A stretch of 64,000 nucleotides of DNA from Neobacillus sp. CF12 (GCF_030348765.1 NZ_JAUCEU010000007.1:3158501-3222500), one strand, 5' to 3'. Shown: positions 8,194-16,821, counted from the stretch's first letter. Notes: generated from the sequence alone by a model not told the origin. Program-made: numbers and translations.

Positions 8194-9131
8194 GCTGCAT
8201 TCTCCTCTCTGAATAGCTTTTTAATAATGATTGAGATTACGACTAAGAAAATCGTGAATACTAATGTAATGGCACTTGCATATCCAATGTTTCGGTGACG
8301 GAATCCATATTCATAAATGTATTGCAAAATGGTAATCGTTGAGTAATCTGGACCTCCACCTGTCATAACCATCGGTTGAACAATGAGTTTAAAAGCCTGA
8401 ATCGTTGTGGTGATCACTAAAAACATAAGAATGGGTTTTATTGACGGAATAGTAATATATAAAAACTTTTGGAACGCATTGGCTCCGTCAATGTCCGCTG
8501 CTTCATAAAGGCTTCCATCAATATTTTTAAGTCCTGCTAAAAAAATCATCATTTGATACCCACACCCGGACCATGCAGAGATCGCAATGATCGTATACAT
8601 TGCTTGAGATGTACTTGAGAGGAAAGGCTGCTTTGAAATCCCAAAATTTGCAAGAATTTCATTAATTAACCCAGATGTTGGGTTTAACATGACCGTCCAT
8701 AGGATTGAGATAACAACAAGAGATAAAACAGATGGTGCAAAATAGGCGGTACGGAAGAACCCTACGCCTCTGATTTTTTTGTTGACAATGAGCGCAAGTC
8801 CAAGTGCCATCGATAGTTGCAGAGGAACGACAAACACCACAAACTTAATCGTGTTCATAAAACTCTGGATCAACACTTCATCTGTCATCATCCGCTTAAA
8901 GTTTTCAAGCCCAATAAATTCTTTGTCGTTTGGTTTTAATAAATAGTAATCCGTAAACCCGTACGTAAACGCAAGAATAATTGGTAAGACAATGAAGAGA
9001 ATCGCAAGAATTAAAGCAGGTGTTAAAAATCCGTAAGCGGACACGATATCCCTTTTTTTATAATGTTCGCTTTGTCTGAAGTGTTCGGTTGTATTTCTCA
9101 CTTTTACAAAACGTTTAATAGTTTTCTTCAT
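8190..9131 (-). CDS. ABC sugar transporter permease (MalF/LacF type, CUT1)
   Basis: 313 residues, six membrane helices, with the EAA loop EAADIDGANAFQKFLYITIP at about 220-240. The N-terminal 30 residues are basic and cytoplasmic. The gene is the first permease of the GH32 operon and overlaps the next permease by four bases. It is separated from the binding-protein gene by a 71-base spacer holding a strong hairpin. That arrangement usually lets more binding protein than permease be made. Confidence 0.93.
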   Translation of the reverse strand: MKKTIKRFVKVRNTTEHFRQSEHYKKRDIVSAYGFLTPALILAILFIVLPIILAFTYGFTDYYLLKPNDKEFIGLENFKRMMTDEVLIQSFMNTIKFVVFVVPLQLSMALGLALIVNKKIRGVGFFRTAYFAPSVLSLVVISILWTVMLNPTSGLINEILANFGISKQPFLSSTSQAMYTIIAISAWSGCGYQMMIFLAGLKNIDGSLYEAADIDGANAFQKFLYITIPSIKPILMFLVITTTIQAFKLIVQPMVMTGGGPDYSTITILQYIYEYGFRHRNIGYASAITLVFTIFLVVISIIIKKLFREENAA

Positions 9132-9157
9132 TGTTCACACCCCTTTTTTTAAAAAAG

Positions 9158-9191
9158 AGTAAGAGGTGAGGTCCTCGCCTCACCTCTTACT
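9158..9191 (-). terminator. Intra-operon attenuator/processing hairpin
   Basis: AGTAAGAGGTGAGG (9158-9171) pairs perfectly with CCTCACCTCTTACT (9178-9191) around a 6-base loop. On the minus strand the stem is followed by a U-rich run, so it can terminate part of the transcription after the binding-protein gene or protect its 3' end. Confidence 0.75.
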
Positions 9192-9202
9192 TTTACAAAC
9201 GA

Positions 9203-10582
9203 TTATTTTTTGTATTTTGCAAATTCCAATTCAATTTTCTTCGCTGCATCGTCTAAATATTTCTTGATTGTTGCTTCATCTGTTGCTTTGTTTTGAGCGA
9301 TTTTTAGAATAACGTCTTTTGCAAAGGTTTCAGAAAGATAAGGATATCCAGGTGATACAGGACGAGATTTGTTTGTGTTTTCCACTTGATACTTTAATAC
9401 TGTCCATGCATCGTTGTGATATGGGTTGTCTGTATTTGTATCAATCGCGTCCAAGGAATTGATTCTTGTTGGAATGGAACCGTTTTTAGCGAAATATTCT
9501 TTTGATGCTTCGTCGTTATTTAACCATTCCATGACTTCAACAATTTGCTTGATGCGTTCTTCGTCTTCTTCTTGTCCGTTACGAACAAATGCCCAAGAAC
9601 CTGATGGTGTGTATAACCCGTCGAAGTCTTCACTCATTTTTGGATAACGAACGGTTTTGAATTTTAAGTCAGGATAATTATTGATAAGCTCATTTACATA
9701 CCAGAATCCGCTAACAGATAGTGCTGATTTACCTGTGTGAAATGTTTTTTCGGATTCTGTCGCACTAGCTAGTGCTGGTTCAGCAAATAATTGCGCATAC
9801 TTTGTTAATGCTTCTACACTTTTGTCATTGTTTAATACGCCATCAACTGTTACACCATCTTCATCGACGATGTTTGCATCATTTCCCCAAAGAAGAGGTG
9901 TGAAGTAGTATGTTCCTAATTCATAGGCACCTGCAGTAATGTCTGTTAGTAATAAACTTACAGACACTTCATAATTTGCAAACGCTGGATCATTTGACGT
10001 TTTTGCAAACTCGTCCACTTTCCTTGATAACTCAATAAATTGATCCCAAGTCCAGTCTTGATCATGTGATGGAACTAAGGCTTTTATATCTTCAGGTAAA
10101 GCATTGATCATGTCTTCGTTATACATGATGGCTACTCCTGAGTCTGAATAACCCATTCCGTAGAATTTCCCGTCCACTGTTCCTTGGTCGATGATTGCTT
10201 GCGTGAATCCATCTTTGAATCCTTCGCTCACGTATTCATCTAGTTCACCAAGTAATCCTGAATCAACGTAAGCCCCAATATCAGGTCCGTCTAATGTAAA
10301 AATATCAGGCATGTCATTTGCTGTAATTGCTGCATTTAGCTTATCTATGTAGCCTGAACCAGCTCCTGCACGTGTGATGTTTTGTATTTCGACTTTTGGT
10401 CCGTCTGGATGAGCCTCATTGTAGCTTTTTACTCGGTCAGCAAACATCTTTCCTTCTGGATGATCTGCTGCGGCTTGTGTCCAAACTTCAATTTTATCAC
10501 TGCTGCTAGTTTTGTCTGAACTACAAGCTGCTAACGAAAAGAATAAAAACAGGATTGAAACAAACACCATTAACTTTTTCAT
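9203..10582 (-). CDS. Extracellular sugar-binding lipoprotein (ABC, CUT1)
   Basis: 459 residues from ATG 10582, which has GAGGGGGAGAAG just upstream; an in-frame upstream extension to 10702 has no ribosome site and lacks a signal. It starts MKKLMVFVSILFLFFSLAAC, a lipoprotein signal with lipobox SLAAC, then a serine-rich linker and a family 1 solute-binding fold (IEVWTQAAADHPEGKMFADR, later FTLDGPDIGAYVDSGLLGEL). It captures the oligosaccharide outside the membrane for the two permeases downstream. It is the first gene of the fructosidase operon. Three repeated TGAAAGCG sites sit upstream. Confidence 0.92.
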   Translation of the reverse strand: MKKLMVFVSILFLFFSLAACSSDKTSSSDKIEVWTQAAADHPEGKMFADRVKSYNEAHPDGPKVEIQNITRAGAGSGYIDKLNAAITANDMPDIFTLDGPDIGAYVDSGLLGELDEYVSEGFKDGFTQAIIDQGTVDGKFYGMGYSDSGVAIMYNEDMINALPEDIKALVPSHDQDWTWDQFIELSRKVDEFAKTSNDPAFANYEVSVSLLLTDITAGAYELGTYYFTPLLWGNDANIVDEDGVTVDGVLNNDKSVEALTKYAQLFAEPALASATESEKTFHTGKSALSVSGFWYVNELINNYPDLKFKTVRYPKMSEDFDGLYTPSGSWAFVRNGQEEDEERIKQIVEVMEWLNNDEASKEYFAKNGSIPTRINSLDAIDTNTDNPYHNDAWTVLKYQVENTNKSRPVSPGYPYLSETFAKDVILKIAQNKATDEATIKKYLDDAAKKIELEFAKYKK

Positions 10583-10618
10583 ACTTCTCCCCCTCGTTCT
10601 TTTTAACATCTTATCAAG

Positions 10619-10691
10619 CGCTTTCATTACTGAAATGCTATTTAGTTCAGCGCTTTCATAAGTTAATGATAAGGTATTTACAACGCTTTCA
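10619..10691 (-). promoter_or_regulatory. Three helically phased TGAAAGCG sites upstream of the fructosidase operon
   Basis: TGAAAGCG occurs on the minus strand at 10619-10626, 10651-10658 and 10684-10691, spaced 32 and 33 bases (three helical turns). Each resembles the left half of a CcpA cre site, but the right half is poor. They may instead be direct-repeat targets of the YesN-type response regulator next door. Confidence 0.5.
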
Positions 10692-10761
10692 AAATGCGGC
10701 ATTTCTTTAAAAAATGTTTAAATTCTTATTATTGAAAAAAGAAAAGAGCAAGGCAATAAAC

Positions 10762-10791
10762 AAAAAGACCTCATCACCTAGTAGTGAGAGG
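10762..10791 (-). terminator. Probable terminator after the response-regulator gene
   Basis: An imperfect CCTC...GAGG stem (10769-10791) is followed on the minus strand by a TCTTTTTGTTT tract, directly after the stop codon at 10793. Confidence 0.5.
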
Positions 10792-10792
10792 C

Positions 10793-11965
10793 TTACTTAT
10801 TTTTTACTAATTTACGATATTCACTTGGTGTCTTTTTCATTTTCCTTTTAAATACTTGGCTGAAGTAGCGCTGATCGGTATAGCCGACTTTTTCGGCAAT
10901 TTCGTATGTTTTAAGATCTGTATTTTGCAGAAAAAGGCATGCATATTCCATTCTGACATTTGTTAAATAATCGAGAAAGGTAAGACCGGTTTTTTGTTTA
11001 AAAAGCAGGCTGAAATAGCTAACACTTAATCCTACTTGTTCGGCTGTCTTTTCCACGCCAAGATCTGTTTTAAAGTTACTTCGGATATAGTCGAGCGCCT
11101 CTTCCATCATATCTGCAGCTGATTGGCTGGGCTTATATTCTTTCTTTAACAGCTCTTCAGTCAGAACATTGCCTCTTATATAATTTTCATATTTTAGTAA
11201 TTCCTTGGCAGCATCAACGGAACGCTTTATTTCAAATAACTGCTTAACGACTTTACCAACCGAGATGATGCATTGATCAGAGCCTTCATGAAGAAGCTGC
11301 TGTGAAAATGCATCGGTAATATCTCCTTCTTGATTGATGAAGCGTTTTGCCATTTCAACGACTACCATCACTTCTTTATCTAACAGTTTGTAAACAAATA
11401 GGTTCGGATTCCACTTAGAAAGGAAATCTTCATTTTTTGTAAAAATTAATTCGATGTCTTCCTTATAGTTTTTTACGATCATTGAGAAATAAAGAGATTG
11501 TTTGTTGTTGATTTGAGCGTCCACTTTCCCTGATGTAATCAGTTCATAAATCGCATATTTCTCACGCTCATACACACTTACTTTTTGCTCTTTTAATTTG
11601 TTAAGCGCTCTTTTAACGCAATCTTCCAATTCGTCATAATCAATCGGCTTTAAAAAATAGTCGAATACGTTATTTTTAATTCCTTCTTTTGCATATTCAA
11701 AATCATCATAACCGCTTATTAAGATAACTATTGGCTTATTATCGATCTGATTTAATGTCTTTAACAGTTCAATCCCGCTCATTTCAGGCATTGAAATATC
11801 TGTTAATAGAAGATCTACTTGTTGATTTTTGATGATTTCCATGACTTCTTGTCCATTTTGAGCTGTCCCGATGATTTCACAGTCTAATCCCTGCCAATCA
11901 ATGATTTGTGCAAGATTATTTAAGATTAACTTTTCGTCATCTGCAATTACTACATTATATCCCAT
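10793..11965 (-). CDS. Response regulator, receiver plus AraC domain (YesN family)
   Basis: 390 residues. The receiver domain covers residues 1-120, with acidic pocket ADDE at 8-11, phospho-acceptor D56 in LLLTDISMP, and the conserved lysine in FLKPIDYDE. A central linker precedes a C-terminal AraC double helix-turn-helix (GVEKTAEQVGLSVSYFSLLFKQ, then AEKVGYTDQRYFSQVFKRK and KTPSEYRK). It is immediately downstream of the YesM-type kinase with no gap. It is expected to activate the fructosidase/ABC operon, which begins on the same strand just after it, when phosphorylated by that kinase. Confidence 0.92.
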   Translation of the reverse strand: MGYNVVIADDEKLILNNLAQIIDWQGLDCEIIGTAQNGQEVMEIIKNQQVDLLLTDISMPEMSGIELLKTLNQIDNKPIVILISGYDDFEYAKEGIKNNVFDYFLKPIDYDELEDCVKRALNKLKEQKVSVYEREKYAIYELITSGKVDAQINNKQSLYFSMIVKNYKEDIELIFTKNEDFLSKWNPNLFVYKLLDKEVMVVVEMAKRFINQEGDITDAFSQQLLHEGSDQCIISVGKVVKQLFEIKRSVDAAKELLKYENYIRGNVLTEELLKKEYKPSQSAADMMEEALDYIRSNFKTDLGVEKTAEQVGLSVSYFSLLFKQKTGLTFLDYLTNVRMEYACLFLQNTDLKTYEIAEKVGYTDQRYFSQVFKRKMKKTPSEYRKLVKNK

Positions 11966-13720
11966 TTAATCACCTTTAATTGGAAATGAAATTTTAATTA
12001 ACGTACCCTCATTTTTCTTCGAACAAATGATGAGACCATATTTCTCTCCATAAAAAAGTCTTATCCGCTCATCAACATTGCGTACACCGTGACCAGTACT
12101 TGTTTGAGTATGATAATTCTCTAGTTTCCACTTATTTAATTCCAATAGTACACGTTCATCCATACCCTTACCATTGTCCTCAATCCAAAACTCGCCTTGA
12201 CCGTTTGAAACCGTACCTCTAATCTTAATCAGCCCTTCTTCATCATCTCTGTTTGAAAACGCATGGATTAAAATATTTTCTACGAGCGGCTGCAGAATTA
12301 GTTTAAGTACCGGATAATTATTCAGTTCTTCCTCTAATTCTACTTCGAAAGAAAAACGATTATCAAATCTTATTTTCTGTATTTCCAGATAGCTGATAAC
12401 ATGACGGATTTCATCTTTTACTTTCACTTCATAACCCCCATTAATGCTGATGCGCAGCAACTTACCGAGGTTAATCGTCATTTTACTAATTTCCCTTTGC
12501 CCGTTTAAAGCTGCGAGTGCATTAATTGATTCAAGCGTATTGTATAAAAAATGAGGATTGATTTGCTGCTGCAGCACTTTAAACTGAGCCTCTCGCTTGC
12601 GTTCCTGTTCTGTCTTTATGTCATTCATCAATTGTTGAAGTTTTCCGATCATGTTATTAAAGCCTTGCGAAATGTTTTGTAATTCTTGAAATTTAAATCT
12701 TCCCATTCGTTTGCTCAACCTGCCGCTTTCAACTTGTTTCATGCGAATTAACAGTTCATGAATAAAACGAGAAATTATTTTTAAATACAATAAATTAAAT
12801 AAACCCGCGATTAACACAGTAAACCCTACAACGACTAACATGGTGTTTCGGATATTGATGATATCACTGGCAATTATTTTCCAGGGCTTTATTGATACTA
12901 GGAAGAGCTGTGAGGTAGCCCCAGTTTCAAAACTAGACGGTATATAAGTAATCAAACTTTTTTCATCATCCCATTCATCAATGAGGTAACCACTTTTATT
13001 TGTTGGAAAATCAGAAAAGCTTTGACTGTCTAGAGTTTTACCAATGAAATTCCGATTTAATGAATAAAGCACAGTCCCCTCTTTATTTACAATCAATTCA
13101 TGGCTGGGACCTCCATAAATATTTTTAAAAATCGGATCAAATAAATCTAGCTTTACATGTAATATTAAATACCCTAAATTATCAAGCGTGTTAAGATCCT
13201 TTACAACTCTTGATTGAGTTAGAATATAGTCCTGACTAAAAAAAAGGTTTTGATTTTCATATGGAGTTAACCAAACCGGACGACCTTTCTGCTGTAATAC
13301 CTCATCCAAAAACAAACTTGAGCGAAGGGCATCTAAGCTCGTAACCTTATCATCGGTATAAGTAGTCACATTCCCATCAAGTGTAAGAAGAACGAGATTA
13401 TCAATCTGTGAATTTCCATACATCTTTCCGGCGATTTCCTGCTGATCACTGTAAAATTCATAAATTGAGGAGGTATTTTGTGTATTTAAATAGTTCTGAA
13501 TAGCACTTGATGAAACAACATAGTCAGAAAAGGAATTCACTTCAGAAACAGCAGCTAATAAATTTTGATCAACCGCCTTTAAAGTTTGGATCATTTGCTC
13601 ACTAATATTTTTTTGTAATGTGGTGGATGAAATTTTGTAAGAAACAACCCCTAGAATAATAATCGGAATTAACACAAAACAGATAAAGGCTATAATTACC
13701 TTATGCTGAAATTTTATCAT
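11966..13720 (-). CDS. Sensor histidine kinase, YesM family
   Basis: 584 residues. The first membrane helix is at about 8-28 and an extracellular Cache-like sensor spans about 30-290. The second helix is at about 293-315, then a HAMP segment and the His_kinase domain with phospho-histidine in QQINPHFLYNTLESINAL. The ATPase has LILQPLVENILIHAF (N box) and IEDNGKGMDE (G1). YesM kinases sense carbohydrate cues. The upstream lipoprotein gene (17-base gap) encodes a binding protein that could present the sugar to the sensor domain, and the downstream gene is the cognate YesN regulator. No membrane helices beyond the two are seen. Confidence 0.92.
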   Translation of the reverse strand: MIKFQHKVIIAFICFVLIPIIILGVVSYKISSTTLQKNISEQMIQTLKAVDQNLLAAVSEVNSFSDYVVSSSAIQNYLNTQNTSSIYEFYSDQQEIAGKMYGNSQIDNLVLLTLDGNVTTYTDDKVTSLDALRSSLFLDEVLQQKGRPVWLTPYENQNLFFSQDYILTQSRVVKDLNTLDNLGYLILHVKLDLFDPIFKNIYGGPSHELIVNKEGTVLYSLNRNFIGKTLDSQSFSDFPTNKSGYLIDEWDDEKSLITYIPSSFETGATSQLFLVSIKPWKIIASDIINIRNTMLVVVGFTVLIAGLFNLLYLKIISRFIHELLIRMKQVESGRLSKRMGRFKFQELQNISQGFNNMIGKLQQLMNDIKTEQERKREAQFKVLQQQINPHFLYNTLESINALAALNGQREISKMTINLGKLLRISINGGYEVKVKDEIRHVISYLEIQKIRFDNRFSFEVELEEELNNYPVLKLILQPLVENILIHAFSNRDDEEGLIKIRGTVSNGQGEFWIEDNGKGMDERVLLELNKWKLENYHTQTSTGHGVRNVDERIRLFYGEKYGLIICSKKNEGTLIKISFPIKGD

Positions 13721-13737
13721 AACGGCACCTAATTCTT

Positions 13738-14973
13738 TTATTTAGCATTCGAATAGTGGTTAAACATCTTTTCTAGATTCTTAAGATAAACATCCATATT
13801 TTGATCATAGTAAAACTGTGCCGTATATTTTCGAAACTCGGATTCTGCAGCGGTCCCTCCTGCCCAGTAATGATTTGGCCAATTTACCATTTGCCCGCTT
13901 GCAATTTTTGCTCTTATTAAATGACCTTCTTTATGGGTGTTTGTAACTCCTTTAACAGCACTGATCGAACCTTCAAAACTGGAAATTCTTTGGGCATTTT
14001 CCTTACTTATTAAAAACGCTAAAAACGCTTTCGCTTCTTCAGGATGTTTCGTATCAGCTGAAATGGCAAAGCCGATATCAACTCCACCCAATACATTTTG
14101 ATCCGTTTGATTCGATACTGGAAATGGAAAAATGCCATAATTTAAATAAGGATTCGACTTTTCGATCATCGTTAACGCCCATGTTCCCATAATGTACATA
14201 GAACCTTCACCGTTTGCAAATTTTTCATTTACCTCATAATAGCTGTCTTCAAAAGAATTTGGCTGCACATATGACAGCACAGTAAGGGTTTTTTCTGATA
14301 TTTTTCTCCACCTTGGATCAGATACAATTGAAAACTCATCCTTTTCCCAATAACTCGTTTCGAATTCATTTGCGACTAAGTTTAGATTAAAAATACTCGC
14401 CTGGTTCACATCTTTGTTAGGCATGACTAAAGCTGTTTTGCCATTAGACTTTAACTCTTTCAAAACTTGAACAAACGAATTCCAACTGTTAGGAACAGAT
14501 AAATTTAATTCCTCGAAATGATCCTTATTATATAGAACTCCTACCGCATTTTGCGTTAAGGCAGCACCGTACATCTTTCCGTTTATTAGATAACGATTTT
14601 GGATAGTGGGTTGGATATTTTTAATGAAGGGTTCATTTGATAAATCAAGCAGATAACCTTTTTCAGCTCTTACTTTATAATCTTGTTCAATCGGATAAGT
14701 AATAAAAAGATCTGGACTATCACCTCTTGCAATTCTTGCTTTTAACACTGTCATTGGTTCAGGTACAATGACCTGCTTAATCGTAACGTTAGGATGCAGC
14801 TTTTCAAACTCTTGAATGAGTTCATTAAAGACCACTTCTGTTTCAGGTTTCGGTGAAAAAAATTCAAGTTCAATCTTATCTTCTTGTATGAGAGATTGAT
14901 TTAATTCATTTCCTGTACAACCTGCTAACAAGAAAATGATAAGAATGGGACTGATAGAAAGAAATCGCTTCAT
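13738..14973 (-). CDS. Sugar-binding lipoprotein, probable sensory partner of the YesM kinase
   Basis: 411 residues with signal MKRFLSISPILIIFLLAGC and lipobox LLAGC (C19), followed by a family 1 solute-binding fold (ELEFFSPKPETEVVFNELIQ, later GSMYIMGTWALTMIEKSNPY). It is not linked to permease genes. Instead it leads an operon with a YesM kinase and YesN regulator. That arrangement suggests a three-component sensor in which the binding protein reports sugar occupancy to the kinase, although it could also feed the ABC importer downstream. This is inference from gene order. The sequence differs from the operon's main binding protein at 9203. Confidence 0.85.
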   Translation of the reverse strand: MKRFLSISPILIIFLLAGCTGNELNQSLIQEDKIELEFFSPKPETEVVFNELIQEFEKLHPNVTIKQVIVPEPMTVLKARIARGDSPDLFITYPIEQDYKVRAEKGYLLDLSNEPFIKNIQPTIQNRYLINGKMYGAALTQNAVGVLYNKDHFEELNLSVPNSWNSFVQVLKELKSNGKTALVMPNKDVNQASIFNLNLVANEFETSYWEKDEFSIVSDPRWRKISEKTLTVLSYVQPNSFEDSYYEVNEKFANGEGSMYIMGTWALTMIEKSNPYLNYGIFPFPVSNQTDQNVLGGVDIGFAISADTKHPEEAKAFLAFLISKENAQRISSFEGSISAVKGVTNTHKEGHLIRAKIASGQMVNWPNHYWAGGTAAESEFRKYTAQFYYDQNMDVYLKNLEKMFNHYSNAK

Positions 14974-15150
14974 ATACCCTCCTATATAACTACTGACTAA
15001 TACTTTGTCTATCCTTTATATACTATAAATCTCACTGTTTTGCTAACCAATATCTCCTTTTTCCAATTTCATATTTACGAATTTGATGATTCAACTAGGT
15101 TGGGTTTCTTATACAGTAGCAAAAAGGTATGTTAATGTACAAACAAATAA

Positions 15151-15183
15151 AAAAACCGCACCATTTGGATCAAAAGTGGTGCG
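15151..15183 (-). terminator. Orphan terminator downstream of a MazG fragment
   Basis: CGCACCA (15157-15163) pairs with TGGTGCG (15177-15183). The minus strand continues with seven Us. No intact minus-strand gene ends here; only the MazG-like fragment does. Confidence 0.7.
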
Positions 15184-15210
15184 CCGCTATGTTTCTGTGA
15201 TCCTGCTTCA

Positions 15211-15272
15211 ATCTTTGCTAATTCAAAAGCTTACTCTTCTTCCATGCCATTTTTGACATAGGAAGCAGTGCA
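15211..15272 (-). pseudogene. Fragment of a MazG-like gene
   Basis: The minus strand can be read TASYVKNGMEEE-stop-AFELAK. This aligns with TASYVENGMDEDQAFELAK of the intact MazG-like gene at 22966-23334, and the DNA is about 80 percent identical over 58 bases. An in-frame TAA interrupts it, and both ends of the gene are missing. Confidence 0.75.
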
Positions 15273-15353
15273 TGGCTTAACAAAATTATTGAATCTGTTA
15301 TAGATAAAGATTAACCTGTTGATAGGAATCTTTTTTTCTAAGGGGTAAACGAT

Positions 15354-15806
15354 TTGAAATATACTTTATGTTTTTTAAAAAAGGAAAATAAGGTTCTGAT
15401 GTTATTACGGGCAAAGGAACCAAATAAGGGAAAATGGAATGGTGTTGGCGGAAAGATTGAGAAATGTGAAACACCTGATGAAAGTTGCAAAAGAGAAGTT
15501 CTTGAAGAAACAGGATTAGTGTTAATGAAGCAGATTTTCAAGGGCATTATAGCCTTGAATGGGAATGAATGCATATATGTCTTTGTCAGCAATGACTTTG
15601 CTGGAAATATAATGCCCTCTGAAGAAGGAAGCCTTGAATGGAAGAATCTCGATTGGATTTTATCTTCAAGGGATGTTGTAGAGAATATCCCATTATTCAT
15701 TGAGGATGTATTAGATTTAGATAGTGAAGCAAAAGTATACGACTGCAGCTATGGAGAATCTGGGGAATTGACGGGGTTTAATATTAAACTATTTCAAACC
15801 AACTAA
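15354..15806 (+). CDS. NUDIX hydrolase (MutT/8-oxo-dGTP diphosphatase-like)
   Basis: 150 residues. The complete NUDIX box is GGKIEKCETPDESCKREVLE followed by ETG (pattern GX5EX7REUXEEXGU), which binds Mg and cleaves nucleoside diphosphate-X substrates. The N-terminus MKYTLCFLKKENKVLMLLRA and the NKGKWNGVGGK lead-in resemble 8-oxo-dGTP diphosphatases of Bacilli. It starts at TTG 15354 with AGGGG nine bases upstream. It is alone on the plus strand in a zone of decayed genes, and its stop codon is six bases from the start of the PTS stump. Substrate is not determinable from sequence. Confidence 0.85.
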   Translation: MKYTLCFLKKENKVLMLLRAKEPNKGKWNGVGGKIEKCETPDESCKREVLEETGLVLMKQIFKGIIALNGNECIYVFVSNDFAGNIMPSEEGSLEWKNLDWILSSRDVVENIPLFIEDVLDLDSEAKVYDCSYGESGELTGFNIKLFQTN

Positions 15807-15811
15807 TTGGC

Positions 15812-16042
15812 CATGGTACGGTAAAACTGAGAGGAAAATACTTTACACCTCATGTGAAACAAGGCGACCATGTCAAGCAAGGAGACCTGCTGATTGAATT
15901 TGAAATCGATCAAATAAAAGCAGAGGGATTTGAAGCAACAACATTGGTTGTTATTACAAATACCGATCAATATCTTGACGTTAAAGCTGCTGCCAGTGAA
16001 ACGGTAGAACAAAATGATCAGTTATTGAGGTTAACAGTTTAA
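15812..16042 (+). pseudogene. 3' stump of a second PTS IIA-domain gene
   Basis: The plus strand reads GTVKLRGKYFTPHVKQGDHV and continues to QLLRLTV-stop. It matches residues of about 457-532 of the PTS protein at 4153, with a stretch of over 70 bases essentially identical (compare 15830-15905 with 5541-5616). No promoter or IIC part remains. Homology starts just after the position of the phospho-histidine. The downstream terminator (16330-16360) also resembles the one after the intact gene, so this is the end of a paralogous gene whose body was lost. Confidence 0.85.
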
Positions 16043-16090
16043 TCTATTCTTTAGGCTTTGTTACAGGCAGATGTGGATTCTCACGAAAAC

Positions 16091-16295
16091 CTTATGAAGG
16101 ACTAATCTCACTTGGGATTCTCCTGATTTGTCTTTCATCATGCTTATGAAGGACTAATCTCTCTGGGAATTCTCCTGATTTGTCTTTCATCATGCTTATG
16201 AAGGACTAATCTCACTGGGATTCTCCTGATTTGTCTTTCATCATGCGTATAAAGGACTAATCTCATTGGGGATTCTCCTGATTTGTCTTTCATAA
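16091..16295. repeat. Tandem array of four 52-bp hairpin units
   Basis: Units begin at 16091, 16143, 16195 and 16246. Each unit carries ATGAAGGACTAATC near its start and GATTTGTCTTTCAT near its end. These pair at 12 of 14 positions, so every unit folds into a hairpin whose loop contains GGGATTCTCC. The fourth unit is 51 bases and slightly diverged. The period is not a multiple of three, so it is not coding. Confidence 0.85.
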
Positions 16296-16329
16296 TAATC
16301 AACAATGAAATTTAACAAAGCTATTTGTT

Positions 16330-16360
16330 AAAGGGTTGGCCCAAATTGGACCAACCCTTT
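16330..16360 (+). terminator. Terminator following the PTS stump and hairpin array
   Basis: AAAGGGTTGG (16330-16339) pairs perfectly with CCAACCCTTT (16351-16360), followed by a pyrimidine-rich TCTGATTCCTTCTC tract. Confidence 0.7.
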
Positions 16361-16490
16361 CTGATTCCTTCTCTTATTTCAGCAGTTCCACGAGTTCGGA
16401 ATACTGAGAATAATGGAAGTAATGAATAAAACATTTTCATTCCACTAATTTAGAAAAAAATGGTCACGTCGACATTTGATCGCTGAATTT

Positions 16491-16599
16491 GTTAATCAAA
16501 CGTTTAATTAGTTTTTTAAACCTTATGTACCAAGGCTTCACACTCGTTAATCAAACGTTTGATTAGTTTAGCGCCCGATTTAATTAAACGATTGATTAG
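16491..16599. repeat. Triple-palindrome block A
   Basis: Three copies of the palindrome, GTTAATCAAACGTTTAATTAG at 16491, GTTAATCAAACGTTTGATTAG at 16546 and TTAATTAAACGATTGATTAG at 16580, are spaced 55 and 34 bases apart. The spacers CTTATGTACCAAGGCTTC and GCGCCCGATT are shared with blocks B and C. No intact gene lies against it. Confidence 0.9.
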
Positions 16600-16735
16600 T
16601 AAAAAATTGCTCTTAATACATTGTTTTCTTAAGTTCCACAATCTTCTTTAACAATCTTCTCGTATAAGCACCAAGATTAAACTCCTCTATTAAAAATCTT
16701 TCATTCTGATTAAGGTAGGATTCAAATTATAAAAA

Positions 16736-16783
16736 ATAACCAATATTTACGTTTGAATGATTTTCAAAGTAAATCTTGGTTAT
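16736..16783 (-). terminator. Terminator of the LacI-linked ABC operon
   Basis: ATAACCAATATTTAC (16736-16750) pairs with GTAAATCTTGGTTAT (16769-16783) with one mismatch. The minus strand then runs into TTTTTT. It follows the last permease stop at 16822. Confidence 0.8.
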
Positions 16784-16821
16784 ATAATTTGGAGGCTGTT
16801 TCATTATTCATCCTATTTGGT

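Larger units (their letters stand above)
14974..15353. other. Intergenic scar region before the NUDIX gene
   Basis: It carries the promoter of the sensory trio (about 14980-15060), an orphan minus-strand terminator (15157-15183) and a fragment of a MazG-like gene (15211-15272). A TTG start with AGGGG upstream opens the NUDIX gene at 15354. Confidence 0.6.

Noticed and set aside
15803..16012. Minus-strand frame opposite the PTS stump
   Set aside because: It is a shadow of the clear IIA homology on the plus strand, without a start signal.
16091..16295. CRISPR array
   Set aside because: The repeats abut with no unique spacers and there are no cas genes, so it is a tandem hairpin array.
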